Of a stretch of DNA of 64,000 nucleotides, positions 9,709-19,101 are shown piece by piece. Origin of the DNA: Pseudomonadota bacterium (lineage in GTDB: Bacteria; Pseudomonadota; Gammaproteobacteria; Steroidobacterales; Steroidobacteraceae). The notes below the pieces were generated by a model, which ran no database searches, had not been told where the DNA came from, and saw only the letters and a program-made list of their open reading frames with translations. How positions within the stretch are numbered: position 1 is the first letter of the stretch; each line of letters opens with the position of its first letter. The stretch covers positions 62,001-126,000 of the forward strand of contig JAFEDU010000004.1 in the NCBI GenBank assembly GCA_018241425.1, given 5' to 3'. Made by a program: the position numbers and the translations under genes.

Positions 9709-11358
9709 TTGACGACGTCACGACCGAGAGTTACGCGTCACACTCTCCTTACTCTGGCCCTGGCGCTCATCGCCGGCTGCGCCCACGGACCGTCGCGTCC
9801 CAAGGCCGCAGGCCCGGAGCTCGCCAAGGTGCCGCCCCAGGCCTCAGCCCCGCTCACCCCCACCCCGCCGCCGCCGCCCTCGCAGCCGGCCATCGAGTCG
9901 AGCAGCCCGGAAGGGACCGATACGGCGACCGACGCTGCGGCTAACTCCGCAGCCCCGGCGCTGCAGCCCGCGCAGTACGCCGACCTCTTCGATCGCATGC
10001 GGGCCGGGTTCAAGCTCGAGGACGAGGGCGCGCACCGGGCCATTGACGACCAGCTGCGCTGGTACGCCGCGAACCCGGACTACCTGGGTCGCTCCTTCTC
10101 ACGCGCCGATCCTTATCTCTATTTCATCGTGGTCGAGCTCGAGCGCCGCGGCATGCCCCTGGAGATCGCGCTCCTGCCGGTGGTGGAGAGCGCCTTCGAG
10201 CCGTACGCGTACTCGCGCGCGAGCGCCGCGGGCCTGTGGCAGTTCATCCCGGGGACCGGCTCGCGCTTCGGCATGAAGCAGGACTGGTGGTACGACGGCC
10301 GCCGGGACATCGTCGAGTCCACGCGCGGTGCGCTCGACTACCTGCAGAGCCTGCACGACGAGTTCAACGGCGACTGGCTGCTCGCCATCGCCGCCTACAA
10401 CTGCGGCGAGGCCATGGTCGAGCGCGCCGTGGAGGCCAACCGCAGCGCCGGCCGCCCGATCGACTTCTGGAGCCTGTGGCTGCCGACCGAAACGCGCGCC
10501 TACGTGCCGAAGCTGCTCGCGATGAAGCGCCTGGTCACCGACCCGGACACCTACGGCCTCGCCTTCAGCCCCATCCCGAACCAGCCCTACTTCGCGCGTG
10601 TAGCGACCCAGGGGCAGATCAGCATGAAGGTGGCCGCCGAGATCGCGGGCATCAGCTCCGAGGAGCTCTACGAGCTGAACCCCGCGTTCCACCGCTTCGC
10701 GACCGACCCTAACGGCCCGCATTTCCTGCTGCTGCCGGTGGAGTCCGCCGACGTCTTCACCGCGAACCTCGCGCAGCTCAGCGACGAGCAGCGGCTGGGG
10801 GTCAGCACCTACACCGTGCGCCATGGCGACACCGTGGCCTCGGTCGCCAAGCATTTCAAAACCACGACCACGGTGCTGCGCGAGCTCAACGACCTGCCCA
10901 ACGGGCCGCTGACCGTGGGCGCCGAGGTGCGGGTACCGAGCGCCGTGACCGAGCTGCCGCCGAAAGTGATGCTGGCCGCCGCCCAGGTCGACGGGCACGG
11001 CCGGGGCCGAGGCTCGCGCCGCGCCCACGTGCAGGTGGTGCGCCGCGGCGACTCGCTGTGGAGCATCGCGCGCCGGCACGGCATGGACGTCCACACGCTG
11101 GCGCAGATGAACGGCATGCGCCCGGACGACGCCCTGCATGCGGGCCAGCGCATCAAGCTGTCCCCGGGCACGAGCGGCCCCACCCACAAGGCGCGGCGGC
11201 TGACCTACACCGTGCGCGAGGGTGACACGCCGGCCCAGATTGCGCGCCTGTTCCAGTGCAGCGTGCCGCAACTGCTGTCCTGGAACGGCCTCAGCGCCAA
11301 GTCGCACCTGCACGCCGGACAGAAGCTTCGCATCCACCTGGGCACCCGGCACGGCTGA
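9709..11358 (+). CDS. mltD: Membrane-bound lytic murein transglycosylase D
   Basis: A 549-residue outer-membrane lipoprotein that cleaves peptidoglycan glycan strands. A signal peptide ends in a lipobox (LIAGC, Cys24). A Pro/Ala-rich linker (about 40-80) precedes the lytic transglycosylase domain with catalytic Glu160 in [24 protein letters not shown]. Three LysM repeats follow (roughly 362-408, 443-488 and 500-547), each with a VRxGD-x-W/A-x-IA pattern. The start appears to be a TTG at 9709, because there is no ATG or GTG before the signal peptide. AGAGGG lies about a dozen bases upstream. Confidence 0.93.
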   Translation: MTTSRPRVTRHTLLTLALALIAGCAHGPSRPKAAGPELAKVPPQASAPLTPTPPPPPSQPAIESSSPEGTDTATDAAANSAAPALQPAQYADLFDRMRAGFKLEDEGAHRAIDDQLRWYAANPDYLGRSFSRADPYLYFIVVELERRGMPLEIALLPVVESAFEPYAYSRASAAGLWQFIPGTGSRFGMKQDWWYDGRRDIVESTRGALDYLQSLHDEFNGDWLLAIAAYNCGEAMVERAVEANRSAGRPIDFWSLWLPTETRAYVPKLLAMKRLVTDPDTYGLAFSPIPNQPYFARVATQGQISMKVAAEIAGISSEELYELNPAFHRFATDPNGPHFLLLPVESADVFTANLAQLSDEQRLGVSTYTVRHGDTVASVAKHFKTTTTVLRELNDLPNGPLTVGAEVRVPSAVTELPPKVMLAAAQVDGHGRGRGSRRAHVQVVRRGDSLWSIARRHGMDVHTLAQMNGMRPDDALHAGQRIKLSPGTSGPTHKARRLTYTVREGDTPAQIARLFQCSVPQLLSWNGLSAKSHLHAGQKLRIHLGTRHG

Positions 11359-11429
11359 GCCGCCGCGACTCGAACGCTCGCCGCCGCCGACTCCGCCTTT
11401 GCGGCATAATCCCGCGCCGGAGGTACTCC

Positions 11430-12227
11430 ATGGGATTTCTCACCGGCAAGCGCGCCTTCATCGTCGGAGTGGCGACCGATCGCTCGATCGCGTGGGGCAT
11501 CGCGCAGGCGATGCATCGCGAGGGCGCGGAACTCGCCTTCTCGTACGTAAACGACAAGATGAAGGAACGCGTCGTGCCGCTGGCCGAGTCGCTCGGCGCG
11601 CGACTCACGATGCCGCTCGACGTCACCGACGATGCGCAGACCGATGCGGCCTTCGAGAGGCTGCGCCGCGAGTGGGGCCAGCTCGACGTGGTGGTCCACG
11701 CCGTCGCCTACGCACCGCGCGAGGCGCTCACCGGTACCTTCGTGGAGGCCACCAGCCGCGAGGGCTTCCGCATCGCGCACGATGTCTCCAGCTACAGCCT
11801 CACGGCGCTGGCGCGCGGGGCACGGCCGCTCATGGGCGGCCGGCAGGGCGCGGTCCTCACCCTCTCGTACCTCGGCGCCGTGCGCTCGATCCCGGGCTAC
11901 AACGTCATGGGGCTCGCCAAGGCGAGCCTGGAGGCGAACGTGCGCTTCCTGGCCGCGGACCTGGGTCCCTCGGGAATCCGCGTAAACGGCATCTCCGCAG
12001 GTCCCATCAAGACCCTCGCGGCGGCGGGCATCCCCGGCTTTCGCAAGATGCTCGGGCGGGTGGCGGAGATCGCCCCGCTGCGACGCAACGTGACGCCCGA
12101 GGACGTCGGCAACGCGGCCGCGTTCCTGTGCTCGGACCTGGCGGCCGGCATCACCGGCGAGATTCTCTACGTCGACGGCGGCTTCAGCACGGTGGGCATG
12201 AGCTTCCCGCAGGAAGCCGAGGGCTGA
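11430..12227 (+). CDS. fabI: Enoyl-[acyl-carrier-protein] reductase (NADH)
   Basis: A 265-residue FabI that reduces trans-2-enoyl-ACP in the last step of each fatty acid elongation cycle. The divergent NAD loop [11 protein letters not shown] (13-23) and the catalytic set Tyr147, Tyr157 and Lys164 ([20 protein letters not shown]) match E. coli FabI residues 146, 156 and 163. The ATG at 11430 has a strong GGAGG seven bases upstream; an open frame upstream is the tail of mltD read in another frame. It ends four bases before the convergent ppiD stop. Confidence 0.96.
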   Translation: MGFLTGKRAFIVGVATDRSIAWGIAQAMHREGAELAFSYVNDKMKERVVPLAESLGARLTMPLDVTDDAQTDAAFERLRREWGQLDVVVHAVAYAPREALTGTFVEATSREGFRIAHDVSSYSLTALARGARPLMGGRQGAVLTLSYLGAVRSIPGYNVMGLAKASLEANVRFLAADLGPSGIRVNGISAGPIKTLAAAGIPGFRKMLGRVAEIAPLRRNVTPEDVGNAAAFLCSDLAAGITGEILYVDGGFSTVGMSFPQEAEG

Positions 12228-12231
12228 GCCG

Positions 12232-14142
12232 TTACTCGAACGCCTTCGGGTTCTTCTTGACGTCCGCAGTGCGGCGCATCTCCTCGAGATAGGCGCCGAC
12301 GTCGTCCTGCCCCTGGTTCTGCGCCTCGCGCACGCCGCGCTCGAACAGCGCCTTGGGCTCCTGGGGCGGCGGGGTGCGCACGGCACTCACTTCGACCACC
12401 GCAGCGCTCCCGTCCTTCAGTTCCAGCGCCTTGAACTGCGGCTTGCCGGCGGTCGGGGCCGCCATCGCGAAGGCCGCCTCGCGCAGCGGGGCCTGCACGG
12501 AAGGATCGTTGCGGGCGATGAAGTGCGCGGGCTCGGCGGTGAGCTTGAGTCCGGCCGCCACGGTGTCGAAGCTCGCCCCACCCGCCAGCTGGTCGCGCGC
12601 GGCGTCGGCCGCCTTGCGGGCCGCCTGCACGCCCTGCTCGTGGGTCATGGCCGTGACGATGGCATCGCGGACCTCGCTGAGCGGCCGCGGGGCCGGGGCG
12701 TGGTGGTCGAGCACCTTGGCGACCACGAGGCGGTCGTTGTCCAGGAGCACAGGTCCCGCGATCTTCCCGGCCGCGAGCGGCGGGTCGCCAAAGAGCACGT
12801 CCTGCAGTCCCGGCGCGGCACCCAGGGGCTGGGCCCCGGGACCGCGGGTGAAGCTCGCGATCTCCCCGTGGCTCAGGTGCAGCTCCTGGGAGAGAACATT
12901 GAGGTCGGCATTGGGCTCGGCCAGCTTCGCCTGCAGCTGCTCCTGGATCTCCCCGAAGCGGTCGGTGGCGCGGTCCCGGCGCAGCTGGGCTTCCAGATCC
13001 GGCCGCGCCTCCTCGAAGGATTTGCCCTTGCCCGCCTGGATCTCGTCGAGCCGGATGATGTGGTAGCCGTAGTCGGTCTTGACCGGCCCCCTGATCTCGC
13101 CCGGCGACATGCTGAAGAGCGCATCCGAGAACGCGCCCGGGAAGGTGGACTTCTCCGCCCAACCCAGGTCGCCGCCGTTCTTGGAGGAACCCGGGTCCTG
13201 TGAATACTGCTTGGCGAGGTCGCCGAAGTCCTTGCCGGCCTTGGCCTGGGCAAGCACGTCCTGGGCCTGCTTCAGGGCCGCGGCGTCGGCCGCGGCATCC
13301 TTTCCGGCCGGGATGAGGATGTGGTGCACGTGGCGCTTCTCGGGCACGAGCAGGCGGCTCTTGGCCTTCTCGTAGGCAGCCTTCAGGTCATCGTCGCTGA
13401 TCGTCTGCTGGGCCGCGAGCGTATCCAGCCGCAGCTCGGCGTACTCGATGCGGTCGGACTCGAGGGTGAGGAAGCTCTTCTCGTGCGCCTTGTAGTAGGC
13501 CTCGACGGCGGCATCGTCCGGCTTCGCGGCCGGGATGAACTTCTCCAGCGGCAGCACCAGGTAGCGCACTTCGCGCTGCTGGTTCTCCAGGGTATCGAGC
13601 CGCGCGAGTTCGGCGGACGTCATGAAGCTCGAGGCGCGGATACCGCCCTCGAGCTGGGTGCGGCGCGCGTCGTCGCGCATCCGGCTCTCGAACTGCTCGA
13701 GCGGTATGCCGGCCTGCGCGAGCGCCAGGCGGGCTGCCTCAGGGGAGTACTGGCCGCCGATCTGGAACGCAGGCTCGCCTTTGATCGCCTCGTGCAGCTC
13801 CTGGTCGCTGACGCGGTAGCCCAGCCGCTCGGTGCGCTGGGAGATGAGCGCATTGCGGATCAGGCTCTCGAGGGTCTGGTCCTGGAGCTGGCCGCGCAAG
13901 GTGTCGGGAATCTGCTGGCCGCCCAAGCGCTGCGACCACATGGCCTGCGAGCGCAGCCACGAAGAGCGTGCATCCTCCAGGCTGATCTTGGTGCCGTCGG
14001 CCTCGGCGGCGTAGTTGGAGGCGCCGACCGAGAGGTTGACGATGCCGTAGGCACCCCAGGCCACGAACACCAGAATGATCGGTCCCAGCACGAACCAGGC
14101 AAAGGGCCCGTGCAACCTGTCTCGGATGCGCTGAAGAAGCAT
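12232..14142 (-). CDS. ppiD: Peptidyl-prolyl isomerase PpiD / SurA N-terminal domain chaperone
   Basis: A 636-residue inner-membrane-anchored periplasmic folding factor. A single N-terminal transmembrane helix (about residues 14-35, PFAWFVLGPIILVFVAWGAYGIV) is followed by a SurA-type chaperone region with ISQRTERLGYRVSDQELHEAI. The parvulin domain covers about 268-365, with HVHHIL at its start, GGDLGWAEKSTFPGAF in the middle and TDYGYHIIRLD at its end. A long C-terminal region (SurA/PpiD-like) follows. PpiD assists outer-membrane protein and secreted protein folding at the Sec translocon exit. The gene is convergent with fabI; tRNA-Asp lies just upstream on the same strand. Confidence 0.92.
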   Translation of the reverse strand: MLLQRIRDRLHGPFAWFVLGPIILVFVAWGAYGIVNLSVGASNYAAEADGTKISLEDARSSWLRSQAMWSQRLGGQQIPDTLRGQLQDQTLESLIRNALISQRTERLGYRVSDQELHEAIKGEPAFQIGGQYSPEAARLALAQAGIPLEQFESRMRDDARRTQLEGGIRASSFMTSAELARLDTLENQQREVRYLVLPLEKFIPAAKPDDAAVEAYYKAHEKSFLTLESDRIEYAELRLDTLAAQQTISDDDLKAAYEKAKSRLLVPEKRHVHHILIPAGKDAAADAAALKQAQDVLAQAKAGKDFGDLAKQYSQDPGSSKNGGDLGWAEKSTFPGAFSDALFSMSPGEIRGPVKTDYGYHIIRLDEIQAGKGKSFEEARPDLEAQLRRDRATDRFGEIQEQLQAKLAEPNADLNVLSQELHLSHGEIASFTRGPGAQPLGAAPGLQDVLFGDPPLAAGKIAGPVLLDNDRLVVAKVLDHHAPAPRPLSEVRDAIVTAMTHEQGVQAARKAADAARDQLAGGASFDTVAAGLKLTAEPAHFIARNDPSVQAPLREAAFAMAAPTAGKPQFKALELKDGSAAVVEVSAVRTPPPQEPKALFERGVREAQNQGQDDVGAYLEEMRRTADVKKNPKAFE

Positions 14143-14169
14143 GTGTGAGCTGGTCGGCTTTGAGGAAGA

Positions 14170-14246
14170 TGGCGGAGCGGACGGGACTCGAACCCGCGAC
14201 CCCCGGCGTGACAGGCCGGTATTCTAACCAGCTGAACTACCGCTCC
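14170..14246 (-). tRNA. tRNA-Asp (GTC)
   Basis: A 77-nt tRNA on the minus strand with an encoded 3' CCA. The acceptor stem begins GGAGCGG and pairs with CCGCTCC. The D arm contains AGTTCAGCTGG, the anticodon loop reads CTGTCAC (anticodon GTC at 14210-14212), and the T arm has GGTTCGAGTCC. The sequence is very close to enterobacterial tRNA-Asp. It lies between the divergent DUF2844 gene and ppiD. Confidence 0.97.
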
Positions 14247-14470
14247 GAATTTGGGGGGCGAATCCTAACGGATTGATCAATAAGGTCACAAGCAGTTTCG
14301 CGACCGCCGCGGGTGGAACCCGGGGCCCGGACCGAGGTCAACCAAAGCGCCCCAACCGCGCTGTGTGCTCAAGGCCATAAGCGACGTACGTCTCTGTTTC
14401 CGGACACTTTTCGCCACGGATACGGCGCATGGTGCACAATGCCGTCCAAAGGACTTTAAGGATCCTGTGC

Positions 14471-14929
14471 ATGAAGCTGACCCGTCTCGGTCTTTTGACT
14501 TTGGCCCTGGCAGCGCTGGGCGCAAGCCCCGCATTTGCAGCCCTCGGCGGTGACGCCGACTCGGTCTCCGCCGACCAGGCCCGCATGAAGGGCACCATGC
14601 GCGTCAGCACTACGGCCGCGGCCTACCACGTGCACGAGATCATGGCGGCATCCGGCACCCGCGTGCGCGAGTACGTCGGCAGCGACGGCAAGGTGTTCGG
14701 CGTCGCCTGGAGCGGGCCGGCCCACCCGGACCTCAAGACGCTCCTCGGCAGCTACTACGGCACCTTCACGGCAGCGCTCGCCGCGCAGACCCAGCACAAC
14801 CACCGGCACGTCCTCATCGAGCGCACAGACCTCGTGCTCGAGCGCACCGTCTACCAGCGTTCGGTCAGCGGACGCGCGTGGGCGCCCGCGCTCCTGCCCC
14901 GCGACGTCGCCGCGACCGACATCCAGTAA
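14471..14929 (+). CDS. DUF2844 family exported protein
   Basis: A 152-residue protein with a clear signal peptide (MKLTRLGLLTLALAALGASPAFA, cleavage after residue 23). The mature part begins ALGGDADSV and contains YHVHEIMAASGTRVREYVGSDGKVFGVAWSGPAHPDLKTLLG, the hallmark of DUF2844. These are small periplasmic proteins of unknown function that commonly sit beside a DUF3443 gene, as here, 37 bases downstream. The ATG at 14471 lies after TTTAAGGATCC; an upstream GTG in the same frame would destroy the signal peptide. The pair probably forms one operon and acts in the periplasm. Confidence 0.85.
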   Translation: MKLTRLGLLTLALAALGASPAFAALGGDADSVSADQARMKGTMRVSTTAAAYHVHEIMAASGTRVREYVGSDGKVFGVAWSGPAHPDLKTLLGSYYGTFTAALAAQTQHNHRHVLIERTDLVLERTVYQRSVSGRAWAPALLPRDVAATDIQ

Positions 14930-14966
14930 CCGCGCGGCGCGCGGTCACACCAAGGAACGATCCTTC

Positions 14967-16232
14967 ATGCATAAGCTCATCGGACTGATGTTCGCTGCCG
15001 TGCTGGGCCTGAGCGCCTGCGGCGGCGGGGGCGGCAGCACGACCACCGGCGGCGGTGGTGGCGGCGGCGGGGGCGGAGGCGGCGGCACCCAGGTAATTGC
15101 AACGCCAGGACCCCCGAACGTCGAACCGCTGGTCATGGATGCGGGGCCTGCCAATGCCCTCAACACCGCCTTCGTGAGCGTGAAGATCTGCTCCCCGGGC
15201 AGCACGACCAACTGCCAGACGATCGACCACATCGAGGTCGACACCGGATCGTCCGGCCTGCGCGTGCTCGCATCGGTGCTGACCATCACCCTGCCCGGGG
15301 AGACCACCTCCGGCAGCGTCCCGATCGCCGAATGCGTGCAGTTCGCCGACGGCTCGACCTTCGGGCCGATCGCCACGGCCGACATCACCCTGCCGACCTC
15401 GGGCGAGAAGGCCGCCGGCATCAACGTCCAGGTCATCGGCGGCGGCAACCTCAGCGTGCCGAGTGACTGCCCGACGCCCTACGAGAACACCGTGGCACTC
15501 TTCGGGGCCAACGGCATCATCGGCGTCGGCCCGTTCATCCAGGACTGCGGCCCGGGCTGCGTCTCGGATGCCAGCCTGACCGGCTACTACTACAACTGCC
15601 CGACGCCGACCACGTGCACGGATTCGACCGTCACGCTCGCCGAGCAGGTTTCCAACCCCGTGGCCTCGTTCGCGACCGACAACAACGGGGTCATCGTCGA
15701 GGTGCCGAGCGCAGCCAGCGCGGGGCTCGCCTCGCTCAGCGGCGGCGCGCTGGTGTTCGGGATCGGGACCCAATCGAACAACGCGCTGGCAAGCGGCACG
15801 ACGGTGCTGCCCATCGATGACACCGACGGCTTCATCAAGGCCAACTTCAACGGCACGAGCGGCCTGAACGCGGTGATCGACAGCGGCTCGAACCTCACGC
15901 TCTTCAGTGACAACAGCATCCCCGGCTGCACCGTCTACACCGGCTTCTTCTGCCCGAGCTCCACGCTGAGCCTCACGGCCGCGATGTCCGGGGCGAGCGG
16001 CAGCACCACGGCGACCGCGGACTTCACGGTGGTGAACGCCGACAATCTCTTCAGTGCCAACCCGACCGCGCATGTCGCCCCGGGTGTCGCAGGCCCGCTC
16101 AACCTGCAGAACCAGCCGGCCAACCCCCTGCAGTTCGACCTGGGCATGCCGTTCTTCTTCGGCCGCAACATCTACACGGCCATGGAAGCGCACACCGCCG
16201 CGGGCGTCGCGGGCCCGTACTTCGCCTTCTAG
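14967..16232 (+). CDS. DUF3443 lipoprotein with two pepsin-like Asp motifs
   Basis: A 421-residue lipoprotein. The signal ends in a lipobox (LSAC, Cys18), followed by a low-complexity linker of Gly, Ser and Thr including 13 consecutive Gly (28-40). The globular part has IEVDTGSSGLRV (Asp92) and, 213 residues later, NAVIDSGSNLTLF (Asp305). FGANGIIGVG and GALVFGIG lie between them. This arrangement resembles the two lobes of pepsin-family aspartic peptidases. The family is officially of unknown function, so protease activity is my inference. Its stop codon shares the palindrome CTAG with the stop of the convergent regulator gene (both TAG). It follows its usual partner, DUF2844. Confidence 0.82.
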   Translation: MHKLIGLMFAAVLGLSACGGGGGSTTTGGGGGGGGGGGGGTQVIATPGPPNVEPLVMDAGPANALNTAFVSVKICSPGSTTNCQTIDHIEVDTGSSGLRVLASVLTITLPGETTSGSVPIAECVQFADGSTFGPIATADITLPTSGEKAAGINVQVIGGGNLSVPSDCPTPYENTVALFGANGIIGVGPFIQDCGPGCVSDASLTGYYYNCPTPTTCTDSTVTLAEQVSNPVASFATDNNGVIVEVPSAASAGLASLSGGALVFGIGTQSNNALASGTTVLPIDDTDGFIKANFNGTSGLNAVIDSGSNLTLFSDNSIPGCTVYTGFFCPSSTLSLTAAMSGASGSTTATADFTVVNADNLFSANPTAHVAPGVAGPLNLQNQPANPLQFDLGMPFFFGRNIYTAMEAHTAAGVAGPYFAF

Positions 16233-17233
16233 GCCGCACCCGCCCCGGGGCGCCGCGAGAAGCGCCGCCGGTACTGCTGCGGCGCGGTGCCCACCTGGCC
16301 GCGGAAGTGGTGCCGCAGCGACTCGGGGCTGCCAAGTCCAACCCGCGCCGCCACCGCCGCCGCCGGCAGGCGGGTCGTCTCCAGCAGTTCCTTCGCGCGC
16401 TCGATGCGCTCGGCAGTGAGCCAGGCGTAGGGCGCCATGCCCGTGGTCTCGGCGAACGCCCGCTGCAGGGTGCGTGGACTCATCGCCGCACGCCGGGCGA
16501 GCGAGGCGACGGTGTGCCGCGTCTCCAGGTGCGCGCGCACGTACTCCAGGAGGCGCGAGAGTCGGCCGTGCTCGTGACGCGCCACGGGACGCTGGACGAA
16601 CTGCGCCTGGCCGCCCTCGCGGTGCGGCGCGATCACCAGGCGCTGCGCAACCGCGTTGGCGATGCGCGGCCCGTAGTCCCGCCGCACCAGGTGCAGGAGC
16701 ATGTCGAGGCCTGCCGCCGATCCTGCCGAGGTCAGCACCTGCCCCTCATCGACGTAAAGGGCGTTTGCCTCGACCCGGATGCCGGGATAGCGGCTGCGCA
16801 GCGCCGCCAGGTAGCGCCAGTGGGTGGTGGCGCGCCTGCCCTCGAGAAGCCCCGCCGCCGCCAGCACGAACACGCCCGAGCAGATCGAGCACACGCGAGC
16901 CCCGCGCGCGGCCGCGGCACGCAGGTGCCGCAGCAGCGCCTCGGGCGGGGGTACGTCGATCCCGCGCCAGCCGGGAATCACGATGGTGTCGGCCCGGTCC
17001 AGGAGACGCAGCCCGTGCGGCACCTGGACGGTGAGTCCCCCGGCTGCCCGGAACGGGCCGCGCTCGGCGGCGCAGACCGCGTAGTCGTACCAGGCAACCC
17101 CAAGCTCCGGGCGCCTGAGGGCAAAGAGCTCCGCCACGCACCCGTACTCGAACGTGCACAGCCCGTCGTAGGCGAGCGCCACCACCCGGTGGCGGTGCCC
17201 GCTGCGCTCCGCGGCCGGGGTGTTGGGGCTCAC
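16229..17233 (-). CDS. GlxA-family transcriptional regulator (DJ-1/PfpI domain plus AraC HTH)
   Basis: A 334-residue AraC-type regulator. The N-terminal half is a class I glutamine-amidotransferase-like DJ-1/PfpI domain, with VVALAYDGLCTFEYGCVAELF at the start and the nucleophile-elbow region VCSICSGVFVLAAAGLLEGRRATTHW. The C-terminal 100 residues form a double AraC helix-turn-helix (HTVASLARRAAMSPRTLQRAF and AAVAARVGLGSPESLRHHF). The start is a GTG at 17233 overlapping the preceding stop (GTGA) with GGAGGGGAGG upstream; the longer open frame is the neighbour's shadow. The ligand is unknown. Coupling to the upstream nucleotidyltransferase-like gene is notable because these regulators usually stand alone. 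Confidence 0.85.
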   Translation of the reverse strand: MSPNTPAAERSGHRHRVVALAYDGLCTFEYGCVAELFALRRPELGVAWYDYAVCAAERGPFRAAGGLTVQVPHGLRLLDRADTIVIPGWRGIDVPPPEALLRHLRAAAARGARVCSICSGVFVLAAAGLLEGRRATTHWRYLAALRSRYPGIRVEANALYVDEGQVLTSAGSAAGLDMLLHLVRRDYGPRIANAVAQRLVIAPHREGGQAQFVQRPVARHEHGRLSRLLEYVRAHLETRHTVASLARRAAMSPRTLQRAFAETTGMAPYAWLTAERIERAKELLETTRLPAAAVAARVGLGSPESLRHHFRGQVGTAPQQYRRRFSRRPGAGAA

Positions 17234-18558
17234 GCCTCCCCTCCGCCGGCGCCGGTCACCGACCAGTCCGGGTGTTCCATGGGTTGCGCAAGTGAGGCCG
17301 CCAGCGGCTGCAGGCTCTCGCGGCGCGGCTGGCGCTCGCGCAGCCAGCGCCACAACCGCTCGGCCTGCGTGGCGCGCGCCCACTCACCCCCGCTCACGAG
17401 CGGCTGGCTGTCGGCGAACTCCCCGCGCAGCCGCAGGGTCGCCGGGCTCGGCCGCAGCCGCGCGGCCATGTAGGCGAGCGCCTGGCGCGGCGAGCGCGAC
17501 CATTCGATGCCCGGAAACGCGCGGATCCACAGCGCCGAGAGCGACACGTCCGACAGCTCCTGCCGCTCGCAGGCGCGACGCAGCGCCCAGGGACAGCCGC
17601 GGCGCAGGGGCCCGAGCACGTCCTCGGGCACGCAGCCGAAGTAACGCTGGGTCAGCGCCAGGGGCGGGTAGGCCCACCAGGCTGCGGGCTTCCCCGGAGG
17701 CGCGCCCAGGGCCTGATCGAGTTCAGTGCGACTCATGCGCCCCAGCAGTCGAGCGAGGTCCTCGAGGTTCACCAGCCGCAACGAGCGTCCCACCATCGCC
17801 CCCGCGGCGTGCAGGACGAGGTGCAGGAAGAGCGCCCCGGTGTCCGGGTAATCGTGGACTCCCGGCGGCAGCGGGTGCGGTGCCAGGTGCGCGGTGATGT
17901 CCACGACCGCCACCGGCAGGGCCTCGCGGATCCGGGTATGCAGCTCGACCTTCAGCGGGTTGTCGGCGCTCTCGCCGAATGAAGCCACGCGCGCGCCGGC
18001 CGGCGGCTCGAAGCTGCGGTGCTTCCAGGTGACCGGCCCGTCGCGCAGTCCGAGCCCGCGGATGAGGGCGGCGGTCTCATCGGCCTCTGCAGGCGCCACC
18101 CACAGGTCGATGTCCGCCATCGGGCGTTCGCCCGGCCGGTAGAGCTGGCGGCGATGCAGCGCGGCGCCCTTGAGCGCGATGAGCCCCACGCCGCGGACGA
18201 GTGCCGCCCGGTGCACGGCCGCGAGCATCGCCTCGATGCGCGCGGCACGGGCGGCGATCGCGGCGCGCTGCCCGAGGAGGAATTCCTGCCAGCCGGGCGG
18301 CGCGTCCCACGACCATTCGGCGAGCAGGCCGGTCACGCCATGGATGGCGGCCACCGCGCGGGCGGTCCGCCACTGCACGGGGTCCCACGGCGGCCGCTGC
18401 CCACGGCGCGCCGCAAGTGCCCGCGCGAGCGCCTCGGTGGCGCTGCGCACGTCGCGCTGCAGCTGCGGCAGGTCCTGCGGGGTCACGATCAACGGCCGCC
18501 CTCCTCGTGGCGCCACCCATTCTATCCCGGGCACCGCCCGGCGCCTGCGGTTCGTCAT
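17230..18558 (-). CDS. Nucleotidyltransferase family protein (NTP_transf_5-like)
   Basis: A protein of up to 442 residues. ALKGAALHRRQLYRPGERPMADIDLWV is the diagnostic motif of the NTP_transf_5 nucleotidyltransferase group: KGAAL, then P-x-R-P-x-x-D-I-D, with the two Asp as metal ligands. A C-terminal helical half follows. Members occur in exopolysaccharide/exosortase loci and in lasso-peptide loci, where they are proposed to add nucleotidyl or phosphate groups; the substrate here is unknown. The ATG at 18558 lacks a good ribosome-binding site. An in-frame GTG about 24 codons later has GGAGGG upstream and may be the true start. It overlaps the downstream GlxA-type gene. Confidence 0.75.
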   Translation of the reverse strand: MTNRRRRAVPGIEWVAPRGGRPLIVTPQDLPQLQRDVRSATEALARALAARRGQRPPWDPVQWRTARAVAAIHGVTGLLAEWSWDAPPGWQEFLLGQRAAIAARAARIEAMLAAVHRAALVRGVGLIALKGAALHRRQLYRPGERPMADIDLWVAPAEADETAALIRGLGLRDGPVTWKHRSFEPPAGARVASFGESADNPLKVELHTRIREALPVAVVDITAHLAPHPLPPGVHDYPDTGALFLHLVLHAAGAMVGRSLRLVNLEDLARLLGRMSRTELDQALGAPPGKPAAWWAYPPLALTQRYFGCVPEDVLGPLRRGCPWALRRACERQELSDVSLSALWIRAFPGIEWSRSPRQALAYMAARLRPSPATLRLRGEFADSQPLVSGGEWARATQAERLWRWLRERQPRRESLQPLAASLAQPMEHPDWSVTGAGGGEA

Positions 18559-18655
18559 GGCATGATGTTGACGTAACGGGGCTTTCCGGCCACTGGCATG
18601 GACCTGCCCCGGGCCGGAAACTGCCGCTCCCGATGACACCTTGAGGATGAGCGCC

Positions 18656-19057
18656 ATGGCCAGCCGCGTGACCGCCGTTCCCGCCGCCCCGAGCCCGGAG
18701 GCGCAGGCGCACTTCGAGCGCACACTGAGGTTCGAGACCGACTGTTGGGATGTCCACCAGGGGCTCGCGGAGGGCGCCGATTTCGTGGTGCTCGACGTGC
18801 GCAGCCCGGAGGCCTACGCGCTCGGTCACGTGCCGGGGGCCACGAGCCTCCCCCAGGCCAAGATCATCGGGTCGCGCATGGCGACCTACCCGCCCGGCAC
18901 GGTGTTCGTGACTTACTGCGCAGGCCCGCACTGCAACGGCGCCCAGCGCGCCGCGATCCGCCTCGCCCAGCTCGGGTTGCCCGTCAAGATCATGCTGGGA
19001 GGCATGACCGGGTGGCACGACGAGGGCTTCGCGGTGGCGGTGGGGCCTGCCGCCTAG
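18656..19057 (+). CDS. Rhodanese-like domain protein
   Basis: A 133-residue single-domain rhodanese. VVLDVRSPEAYALGHVPGATSLP (about 44-66) is the CH2A-type motif. The active-site loop YCAGPHCNGAQRAA puts the catalytic cysteine at residue 88, and GGMTGWHDEGF closes the domain. Such proteins carry a persulfide and transfer sulfur. The loop (C-x4-C-x4-R) is longer than in canonical thiosulfate sulfurtransferases, so the acceptor is uncertain. The ATG at 18656 is chosen because GAGG lies about eight bases upstream; ATG 18647 and TTG 18641 are alternatives. The gene is divergent from the nucleotidyltransferase. Confidence 0.87.
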   Translation: MASRVTAVPAAPSPEAQAHFERTLRFETDCWDVHQGLAEGADFVVLDVRSPEAYALGHVPGATSLPQAKIIGSRMATYPPGTVFVTYCAGPHCNGAQRAAIRLAQLGLPVKIMLGGMTGWHDEGFAVAVGPAA

Positions 19058-19101
19058 CGTGGGCGCCCCTCGCGCACGGGGACGCGCATCCCCGTGGCAT
19101 C

